A stretch of DNA of 47,794 bases, from positions 1 through 47,794 of the forward strand of contig JAUVGH010000016.1 of assembly GCA_030593885.1 (NCBI GenBank). Reading direction: 5' to 3'. The notes under the pieces were generated by a model. It saw only the letters and a list, made by a program, of their open reading frames with translations, had not been told where the DNA came from and searched no databases. Every line of letters starts with the position of its first letter. Position 1 is the stretch's first letter. This DNA is from Methanomassiliicoccales archaeon. Lineage in GTDB: Archaea; Thermoplasmatota; Thermoplasmata; RBG-16-68-12; SOIM01. A program made the translations under genes and the position numbers. This document shows, one piece after another, positions 31,962 to 40,400 of the stretch.

Positions 31962-33626
31962 GTGGCTAGAAAGAAGAAGAAGGTCCTCCTCCCAAAAGGA
32001 ACTGTAGCATCTACCGCATCCTGGGATGGTGCTAGAGGCTCATACCTCACACGAATCCCAGAGATAGTCAGCGAGAGCATCGAGGAGCTGGAAGTCACTC
32101 CGATCAAACCTCCATACACATATGCCCGGGTGATTTACGACAATGAGGCCAGCGAGTATCTTTACGAGACGTTCGAACCTGAGCTTACTCCGAGGGACAC
32201 AGAACTTCTGAACAAGGTCAAGGATGCCCTCACCAGGACACTGGAATATGATGTTGAGACCTTCGGCAGCAGGGACAAGGAGGAGTACCTAAAGGAGAGC
32301 GTGGAGAGCTTCATACGAAGTCGCTCCCTGAACATCGACAAAGCCACAACTGAGAAGCTAATCTACTACATCATTAGGGATTTCGTCGGTTATGGCCCGA
32401 TAGACGTTCTTATGTCGGACGGGAACATTGAGGACATCTCGTGTGACGGGGTCAACGTTCCATTGTTCATTTTCCACAAGAAGTACGAATCATTGAAAGC
32501 CTCGGGCAAGTTCGAAGAGGATGCTACGCTCGACTCATTTGTCGTCTATCTGGGTCAGAGATGCGGAAAGCAGATCTCGGTCGCGAATCCGATTCTGGAC
32601 GGCACGACTCGGGAAGGTCACCGTGTCCAGGCTACGTACTCTAGGGAGATTACGACAAGGGGTTCCAGCTTCACCATCAGGCGTTTCAAGGAGAAGCCAT
32701 TCACACCCATAGAACTCGTACAGTTCAACACGGCCTCCGCCGAGATGGTCGCGTACCTATGGATCGCGATGGAACATGGGAAGTCCATGATGTGCTGCGG
32801 AGGCACGGCCAGCGGGAAGACCGCAACGCTCAACGCGGCCGCCCTTTTCATCAGACCAGGGGCCAAGATTGTGAGCATTGAAGACACTCGGGAAATCAAT
32901 CTCCCTCACGAGAACTGGATACCCGGTGTCACAAGAAGTGGCGTAGGAGAGAAAGGTGTCGGCGGGAAGGCCGCTGGCGAGATAGACATGTTCGACCTGG
33001 TCAGGGCTGCTCTCAGACAGAGGCCCAACTACATCTTGGTCGGAGAAGTTCGAGGAAGGGAAACGTACACCATGTTCCAGGCCATGGCGACAGGCCACCC
33101 AACATGCTCCACCATGCACGCTGACTCGGTCAAGTCCATGGTCAACAGGCTGGAGAACCCCCCAATCAATACCCCCAGAATATTGCTCACCGCACTTAAC
33201 CTCGTTGTTGTCCAGAAGCACGCCAGGGTGGGGAACAGCACTGTTCGAAGGATCACCCAGATGGTCGAACTCGTCGGCTTCGAGCCCGAAACGAACGAAC
33301 TTATCACCAATACTGTCTATGAATGGGACTCTGGCACGGACACCTTCATCTACAAGGGTCACAGCTTCATCCTGGATGAGCTGATGGAGATGAAGAACAT
33401 GACCCATGAGGAGATGGATGTGGAGTTCCAGAGAAGAGTGGACGTCATCCAGTATCTTGTCGAGAAGAACATAACTGACTTCGAATCGATATCTAGCCTT
33501 GTCGTAGACTACTATCAGTTCCCAGATGAGACTGTCAAGAAGATTCGGGATGAAATGGGCTGGGTAAGAGAAGAGATAGTCTCTCCGACCAGGTCCGAAG
33601 CTGAGGAAGGTGAGACATTTGGCTAG
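31962..33626 (+). CDS. Type II/IV secretion (pilus) ATPase, first copy
   Basis: A 554-residue hexameric motor ATPase of the PilT/VirB11/ArlI superfamily that drives assembly of a pilus-like filament. Walker A GGTASGKT near 280, Asp-box EDTREINLPHENW near 308, Walker B and His-box region ILVGEVRGRE near 355 and ATGHPTCSTMHADS near 372. The N-terminal 200 residues are the usual archaeal N-domain (IRDFVGYGPIDVLMSD). Start is GTG at 31962, 5 nt after GAGAGGTG; the in-frame TTG at 31947 is less likely. It shares the operon with a second, different ATPase at 35702. Confidence 0.93.
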   Translation: MARKKKKVLLPKGTVASTASWDGARGSYLTRIPEIVSESIEELEVTPIKPPYTYARVIYDNEASEYLYETFEPELTPRDTELLNKVKDALTRTLEYDVETFGSRDKEEYLKESVESFIRSRSLNIDKATTEKLIYYIIRDFVGYGPIDVLMSDGNIEDISCDGVNVPLFIFHKKYESLKASGKFEEDATLDSFVVYLGQRCGKQISVANPILDGTTREGHRVQATYSREITTRGSSFTIRRFKEKPFTPIELVQFNTASAEMVAYLWIAMEHGKSMMCCGGTASGKTATLNAAALFIRPGAKIVSIEDTREINLPHENWIPGVTRSGVGEKGVGGKAAGEIDMFDLVRAALRQRPNYILVGEVRGRETYTMFQAMATGHPTCSTMHADSVKSMVNRLENPPINTPRILLTALNLVVVQKHARVGNSTVRRITQMVELVGFEPETNELITNTVYEWDSGTDTFIYKGHSFILDELMEMKNMTHEEMDVEFQRRVDVIQYLVEKNITDFESISSLVVDYYQFPDETVKKIRDEMGWVREEIVSPTRSEAEEGETFG

Positions 33627-34647
33627 CCGGGCCGAGAGAGGAGTGTTCGAGAAACTGGATACGAAGCGTGAGTATATCCGAACCAAGAGCGCCAGGCCGG
33701 AGGAGGATATGTATGAGCAACCTCATCTGATATTCCTCCCTGAAGGGTCGAGCTCAAGAGGTATCAGGCTCCCACCCTACAAATCGTTCTGTTGGGCTAT
33801 TATGGGCAAGCGTGTGGAAAGAAGAGGGAAGATAAAACCCGAACTTGAGGAAGACCTCTTCAAGGCCCACATGAAGATTCGTCCGGAGGAGTATGTCGCT
33901 TATGCAATGATGACCGCTGTTCTGGTTGGAGTAGTGTCCATCTTCGTCGGGATTCTCTTGTACTTCTTGCTGTTCTTGCCTTTGCTGGGATGGATGCTGG
34001 GCATTATCCTCACGGCACTATTGCCAGTGTTCATTCCTTTCCTGACTTATGCGATTATCTTGGGGTCTCCCGGCTTAGCAAAGAAGAAAAGGGGTAAGTC
34101 CATAGACGCCAGGATCAGCGGTGCCATGAGCTTCATCTCCGCGATGGCCTCGGCGGAAGTCCCTGTCGATGTGATATTCAAGGAACTCTCCAAGGAGTCG
34201 GTCTATGGAGAAGTGGCTGAGGAAGCCAAGTGGATAACGAGGGACACCGAACTCTTGGGTATTGATATTCTTACCGCTCTCAGAGAGGGAGGGCATAGGT
34301 CCCCCTCGACCAAGTTCCAGGACTTCCTTCAGGGTGTTGTCACTACCAGCACTTCCGGAGGCCAGTTGAAGCCCTTTTTCTTGATGAAGGCGGAGCAGTA
34401 CGAGAAGGAAGACAAGCTCGAGATGAGGAAGAAGATGGAGTCGCTGGGTATGCTCGCAGAGAGCTTCATCACCGTCGTGGTCGCATTCCCGCTTTTCCTT
34501 GTCGTCATCATGGCCATCATGGCCCTGATCAGTAAGGGCGGTTCGGAGGTAATTGTCACTCTTCTGTTCGTGGTGGTCGGATTCATGATCCCAATATCAC
34601 AGTTCGGCTTCATATTTGTCATTTGGAATATGGAACAGGAGACCTGA
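33619..34647 (+). CDS. Pilus platform protein, T2SSF family, first half
   Basis: A polytopic membrane protein of the ArlJ/TadC type that anchors the motor ATPase. About 342 residues with one T2SSF domain: ISGAMSFISAMASAEVPVD near 170, then AEEAKWITRDTELLGIDI and GVVTTSTSGGQLKPFFL. Two hydrophobic segments lie near 95-150 and two more at the end (about 280-335). Archaeal ArlJ normally holds two such domains in one chain of about 550 residues; here the second is a separate gene downstream. The start is probably TTG 33619 (MASRAERG), overlapping the ATPase gene by 8 nt; GTG 33610 is possible. Confidence 0.88.
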   Translation: MASRAERGVFEKLDTKREYIRTKSARPEEDMYEQPHLIFLPEGSSSRGIRLPPYKSFCWAIMGKRVERRGKIKPELEEDLFKAHMKIRPEEYVAYAMMTAVLVGVVSIFVGILLYFLLFLPLLGWMLGIILTALLPVFIPFLTYAIILGSPGLAKKKRGKSIDARISGAMSFISAMASAEVPVDVIFKELSKESVYGEVAEEAKWITRDTELLGIDILTALREGGHRSPSTKFQDFLQGVVTTSTSGGQLKPFFLMKAEQYEKEDKLEMRKKMESLGMLAESFITVVVAFPLFLVVIMAIMALISKGGSEVIVTLLFVVVGFMIPISQFGFIFVIWNMEQET

Positions 34648-34649
34648 CG

Positions 34650-35690
34650 ATGGCGAAGCAGGTTGTTAGTCTCGAGGAAGCCAGAGTTCGGATGTACAAG
34701 AAGCATGACTATACCAGGATCATTGCTGCGATCGGAATCACCGTCGGCATCATACTGCTGATTATAGGTGCGTTGAATCTCACCAATCAAGTCGATATGT
34801 CATTAAGGGGACTGGATAATCAGGACAGGAACGAGGACGGCGTGATCAATGAGCTTGACAACAATCCGGGCTACGATTTGGACGGCGATGGCGTCCCTGA
34901 CCAGGGAGAATCACCGATACAACGGTTCTTGAACTTCCTTGTGTTCGCGCTATTAGCAATCATCGGGCCGATAGGCTTCTACAAGGCCAAGCAGGCGAGC
35001 AATGTCAAGGCGATTGAGAGAAGATTGCCCGACTTTCTGAGAGATGTTGCTGAAGCCGGAAGGTTCGGCATGACGTTGGCAGACGCTATCGTGGTTTCTT
35101 CCAGAGGCAGGTACGGCAAGCTCACGCCAGAGATCCAGAAGATGGCGTCCCAGATCCGATGGGGGATTCCAGCCACAGAGGCACTGAGGCTTCTTACTGA
35201 GAGGGTGAAGACGCCCGCGGTCGGCAGGATAATCAGCATCATCAGGAAGTCCAGCGACGCTGGCGGGAATGTTGCCGACGTCCTGACGATGGTGTCCCAC
35301 GATGCCAAGGAGAACCAGCTCACCGAGGACGAGCGTTCAATCACCATGAGCACTTACATCGCCGTTATCTACATCTCATTCCTGGTCTTCCTGGTCACAG
35401 TATGGATACTTAACGTTTCATTCCTTCCGAAAATGAAGGAGACCTCGACCGTCATCGAGGAGAGTCAAGAGGCCTCAGGAGGGTCGGAGGCGACAGTTGG
35501 ATCGCCGTTGGCTGAGGACATAGTTGGGCTGATAGCCAACATCCAGATCGCGTTCTACATCGCGGTTATCGTGCACGCCGTGGGCGACGGTCTATTAGCC
35601 GGCGTCCTGGACAGCGGTCAGATAGTCAACGGACTCAGACATAGCTTCATAATGCTCGTAATAGGTTTCGTTTTCCTTCTCATGGTTTAG
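34650..35690 (+). CDS. Pilus platform protein, T2SSF family, with calcium-type loop
   Basis: A 346-residue partner of the preceding protein (TadB-like). TM1 is near residues 25-45 (IIAAIGITVGIILLIIGAL). An outer loop (about 55-88) carries DxNxDG and DxDGDG motifs (DRNEDGVINELD, DLDGDGVPD) like dockerin or EF-hand calcium loops. TM2 follows, then the T2SSF domain (RRLPDFLRDVAEAGRFGMTL, SSDAGGNVADVLTMVSHDA) and three more TM helices. ATG 34650 is 2 nt after the upstream stop and 9 nt after AGGAG. The calcium-type loop is not usual for platform proteins. Confidence 0.88.
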   Translation: MAKQVVSLEEARVRMYKKHDYTRIIAAIGITVGIILLIIGALNLTNQVDMSLRGLDNQDRNEDGVINELDNNPGYDLDGDGVPDQGESPIQRFLNFLVFALLAIIGPIGFYKAKQASNVKAIERRLPDFLRDVAEAGRFGMTLADAIVVSSRGRYGKLTPEIQKMASQIRWGIPATEALRLLTERVKTPAVGRIISIIRKSSDAGGNVADVLTMVSHDAKENQLTEDERSITMSTYIAVIYISFLVFLVTVWILNVSFLPKMKETSTVIEESQEASGGSEATVGSPLAEDIVGLIANIQIAFYIAVIVHAVGDGLLAGVLDSGQIVNGLRHSFIMLVIGFVFLLMV

Positions 35691-35701
35691 GGTGATCAGT
35701 G

Positions 35702-37495
35702 ATGTCCAAGGTTAAGAAGAAGCAAATGGGTGAAGAGATAGATCAGCTCAAGTCATTGGAGAGGCAAACGGAGGACAAGCTCAAGAGACTCGATGATGCC
35801 CGGATGGAGACGGAGGCATACCTGGAGACAGTGGAAAAGAAAAAGAAGAGGAAGATTGGCGAAGCACTGTCCTCTATCAAGAAGGGATACATGTCAAGGC
35901 TCTTGGGTGGCAAAGGCATCAAGATACTCGCACCCGCGATAAGTGGCATTAAAGAAGAGACCATTGGAAGGGTCACGACAGTTCCCAAGCTGACTGCCAA
36001 GGACGTGACCGAGATCGAGCTCCAGAACATCATTGATGGCTATTCCTATGTCAGGATAAACTACGACACCCGTGCGAACGAATACAAGTACGAGGCGATA
36101 GAACCCAAGCTCATGGACGAGGAGGTTGACATCCTCGAAGTTCTGAAGGAGGTTCTCGTCGAATCCCTTGAGATGATAGAGGACGACGACGAAGAGCATC
36201 GGGAGGCATATCTGAGGAGGATCGTTGATGGCCTTCTCCGAGAACTCGACATCTCACTGCATCCAGTTTCCAAAGAGAGGATAATGTACTACATCATGAG
36301 GGATTTCATCAGGTACGGACCGATTGATGTTACCATGTCCGACGTCAACGTGGAGGACATCTCGTGCGACGGCGTGGGAGTTCCCCTTTATATCTATCAC
36401 CGGAAGTACGGGTCTATTCCGTCGAACCTGATCTTCGATTCTGCCACTGAACTGGATTCGTTCGTGGTCTGGCTATCACAGAAATGCGGAAAACATATCT
36501 CTGTTGCGCAGCCAATGTTGGACGCGACCGTTCCGGACGGTTCAAGACTTCAGGCGACCCTTGGCAAACACGTGACCAAGAGGGGCTCCTCGTTCACGAT
36601 TAGGAGGTTCAAAGAGAACCCGTTCACCCCTATGGACCTGCTCAAGTTCCGGACCATGAGCGACGATATGATGGCCTATCTTTGGCTAGCGATCGAGAAC
36701 GGTCAGTCGATGTTGATATGCGGGGGCACAGCAAGCGGGAAGACAACAACACTGAACGCCATTCTCATTTTCATTCCACCTCAGATGAAGATCGTCAGCA
36801 TCGAGGACACCAGAGAGCTTAACCTCCCTCATGAGAACTGGGTCCCAACAATCACCAGGGCAGGATTCGGAGACATCAACCCAGTGACCGGCAAGGCACC
36901 TGGAGAGATAGACATGTTCGACCTGTTGGGGTCCGCACTCAGGCAGAGGCCTCAGTATCTAATGGTCGGAGAGGTCAGAGGAACCGAGGCCTATGTGGTT
37001 TTCCAGGCGATGGCAACAGGAAAGAGCGCCTATACTACCTTCCATGCGGAGGATGTGCAGTCAATGGTCCACAGGATGGAGAACGACCCTATCAACCTCC
37101 CGAGGGCCCTCGTTTCGGCTCTGGACATAGTCCTCATGCAGGCTCAGGTCAAAGTGGGTACCGAGATGACCCGGAGGGTGAAATCCCTGACCGAGATCCT
37201 GGGCGTTGATCCGGAATCTGACGAGCTCATAACCAATGCAGCATATACATGGAACCCGGCGGATGACACCTTCAACTACAGCGGTCACAGCTACGTGTAC
37301 GAGAAGATATCGACCACAAGGAACTGGTCCCAGAAGAGGATGGAACAAGAGGTCAAGAGAAGGATTGACATCTTCAGGTATATGAAGAAGATCGGTATGG
37401 ACAATTACAAGGAAGTTGCCAGACTGGTATCTTCCTATTACAAGGACCCCGATGGTTTGATCAAGAAAGCAAGGGATGAACTGAAAGCGACCTAG
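35702..37495 (+). CDS. Type II/IV secretion (pilus) ATPase, second copy
   Basis: A 597-residue motor ATPase paralogous to that at 31962 and about as long. An extra N-terminal coiled coil (residues 1-60, LKSLERQTEDKLKRLDDARM) and a basic patch precede the usual N-domain (MRDFIRYGPIDVTMSDVN). Walker A GGTASGKTTTLN near 340, Asp-box EDTRELNLPHENW near 368, GEVRGTEAYVVFQAMATGKS near 420, His-box TTFHAED. Both copies look catalytically complete, so an extension/retraction pair is conceivable (inference). ATG 35702 is preferred over GTG 35699. Its stop overlaps that of the convergent CARDB gene through a shared CTAG. Confidence 0.93.
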   Translation: MSKVKKKQMGEEIDQLKSLERQTEDKLKRLDDARMETEAYLETVEKKKKRKIGEALSSIKKGYMSRLLGGKGIKILAPAISGIKEETIGRVTTVPKLTAKDVTEIELQNIIDGYSYVRINYDTRANEYKYEAIEPKLMDEEVDILEVLKEVLVESLEMIEDDDEEHREAYLRRIVDGLLRELDISLHPVSKERIMYYIMRDFIRYGPIDVTMSDVNVEDISCDGVGVPLYIYHRKYGSIPSNLIFDSATELDSFVVWLSQKCGKHISVAQPMLDATVPDGSRLQATLGKHVTKRGSSFTIRRFKENPFTPMDLLKFRTMSDDMMAYLWLAIENGQSMLICGGTASGKTTTLNAILIFIPPQMKIVSIEDTRELNLPHENWVPTITRAGFGDINPVTGKAPGEIDMFDLLGSALRQRPQYLMVGEVRGTEAYVVFQAMATGKSAYTTFHAEDVQSMVHRMENDPINLPRALVSALDIVLMQAQVKVGTEMTRRVKSLTEILGVDPESDELITNAAYTWNPADDTFNYSGHSYVYEKISTTRNWSQKRMEQEVKRRIDIFRYMKKIGMDNYKEVARLVSSYYKDPDGLIKKARDELKAT

Positions 37496-40400
37496 TATTC
37501 GCTGCCCCCGCCTTCTTCCTTATCTTCTTCATCAGGTTTTCTGACCACCTTCTTTGGCACTACGGTGGGCGCTCCTTCGACCACTGGCTTCCTGACCACC
37601 TTCTTTGGAACAGGTCTCTCAACGGTTGGAAGCGTCTTCTTCGGGACCGGCTGGACGCCGGCAGGTGGTGCCCCTGCAGCGGGATGTTGCTCTCCAGGCC
37701 TCGCGGGTGTCACAGCTTGTTTCTTCGCTGGGACCGCCGCAACGGGCTCCTTCTCGGCAGGTGGTCTGGACGGAGGCCTTCGTGGCTTGTCATCCTCGGC
37801 CGCCATCAGAGCCCCACACTTGTGGCATACCGTGGCTGTCACCGAGTTCAGAGTACCGCATGACGGACAGGGCTTCGATCCCATCTTCCGCATGTCCTCT
37901 TCCTGCTTTGTCCATTGCGCAAAGGAAACGAAAGTGGGCTGGGTCTTCCACCAATCCTCGAATTCTGTGTCTGTCAGTGACTTCCCGAGTTCTTCCTGCG
38001 CCTCCTTCTTGAACTTGGCCTTGACCTCGTCGTACTGCATTCGCATCTTCTTCTTGTAGTCTTCCATCTCGACTTCGCCGGTCGCGAACTCCACACCACA
38101 TTCAGGACACTTCTTGACCTTGATAGGTATCCATGCCTGGCAGCTGCTGCACTTCGCCGTTTCGGTCTCGAACTCCACGCCGCACTTGGGGCAGGAGGTG
38201 CTGTCCTCAGGGATGAACGCTCCGCATTCTCCGCACTCTACCAGCTTGCCCAGGCCGAAGACCTTGATGTAGGCCGTTATCGCGGCTATGACCGCGATTA
38301 CGATGATTATGATTATCAGAAGAATCCAGAGCTCGATAGGGGTCACAGGTTCACAATCTTTGGCCTGTACTCCCGTGAACGAACTGACCACGAAAGTCTG
38401 ATTGGAGGAAACGACGAGATTGTAGGACTCGCCGCACTCAATGTCATCAGGTATCAGGAAGCCGGTGAATATCCTTCCGTTCTCCTTCGAGATCGTGTAT
38501 TGTTCTATTCCCACTTGTGTGCTATCGAGGAGCTGAAGCGTCATGACGAGTTCCACACCTTCTATGCCACGCTCAGTTCCAACCTCCTTCACCCAGCCTT
38601 CAACACTCAGGCTCGTATCTCTCTCGATACTCTGACCTTCAGGTGGTGCTGATATGCTGACGTAGGCAGATGGTGGCACTACCTCGAAGTCAAAGACGCC
38701 GATATTGTTGTCCTCAAATATCTCGAGTATTATGTCGTCGGGATCGGCAATGGCCCTCAATGTGTGGGTCCCGATTTCGTTGATGGGTTGACATGTGATT
38801 ATCGACATGCTCGTCCCTCCACCTGTGATGTTGTTGACAGTTGCCTGTCCGACCACCTCATCATTGTCCAGCACCAGGACAACGGTCACGTTTCGCGCCG
38901 TACTTCCACCGGTGTTGTTCATCATGACGAAGATATTGTAGTTGATGCCAACGGTGATTTGGTCTACCCAGTCGGAACCTCTGACCTCTTCCACCTGAAG
39001 GTCTGGAAGTGTGAGGACCAGCACGGTCCTGTTTGCAAAGTTATTGGACTGGTCGTAGTCGGTCTGGAATATGTCCCCGGCACCAGCTGCATCCACAGTC
39101 ACTGTGAAGAAATGAGTTCCAGGTGATTGTGGGGTCCACTGAACGCTGGCCTCCATCTGACCTCCGACCTCGATGTTCGGCAGGATGACTGTCTCGGACC
39201 AACCGTCATCGTCGGCGAAGATTACCTCCACGTTCACAGCTGTGCTCGTCCCTACGTTCCTGATGGCCGCTGTGACGTCGCTGGGTGTCTGCTCGACCGG
39301 CTCAGTGTCAAAGAGAATGTCCGCGGTATATACTGAAAGGTCGGGCCATCCGAATATGTTGAGCCCTGCTGAAGCATCATTGTTGTTCTCGTCGGTTTCG
39401 GGAATCGTGTTGTTGCAGTCCACGCAAGCTAAAATGATCTTGGATCCTATCGTCGTGGGGGTCCACTCATCTCTCGCTACCGCACTGCCGTTCGCTGGCA
39501 CATCAATGACATCGTATCCGATCATGTTCGGTCCGAGATACATCATCACCTCTACACCTGAAGCTGCAATGTTGCCGCTGTTGTAGACCGTTACCTGAAT
39601 TTCCAAGAGCCTATTCACCGGCTGGTTGATTCCGAGTCCGTCACCAACGAACGCTATCATTGAAACGCTGAAGTCAGGAGTGAGGCCAGAGAACTTGAGC
39701 TCGACCTCCATGTTCGTGCGAACGTCGCCTGTCCAGTCGCCAAGCGGTCCACGAGTGTCTGGAAAGAACCAGGTCCCGCTAACTTGGACCATGCCCTCAA
39801 TCGCATAAGTCGAGTTTGTCCAGGCCCAATCAGGATAGTACTGAACTTCCTCGCTCAGAACCCTGAACGTGATCTGGCCACCTGGAACAGGGCGGCCTGT
39901 GAATATGGGAATCCAAAGAAGACTTCCTCCGTCCAGCATGGAAAGGTTCAACTCAGGAGTCAAGGACGATAGGATGGCCCCAGTACCATCAACCATCTTC
40001 GTTGTGAGCCACCAATAGAGCCGTCCTTTTGCATTCTCGGTTATCATTCCAGTATGCCAATTCTCACCTTCAGGAATGTAGGTCTCGACGTTGGTCAGCT
40101 CAACCAGTTGGTACCCCTTGAACACGAGTTGTTCGTCAAGATACTCTTGTGAGAAATCGGCTACGTTCCTAATATCGAAGTCCACAGTATTGACATCCCC
40201 ATCATCGCTGAATAGGTACAGATTCTGGATGCCTATGAACTGCGTGTCCCAGATGTTAGATGTGGAAGCAGCTTCGATATAGAGATCGGTGCCCAGAAGA
40301 TCGACCCCTTTGAGGGATACGCTGTCGCCTGTGCTGAAGATGTTGCCTTGCAGGATCGAGGTCTCAATGTCTATAGTTGCAGATTGGTCAGCGAATATTC

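Noticed and set aside
30975-37495. Archaellum operon
   Set aside because: Only pilin-like, ATPase and platform genes are present. There is no archaellin set, ArlF, ArlG or adjacent ArlH, and the split platform differs from ArlJ.
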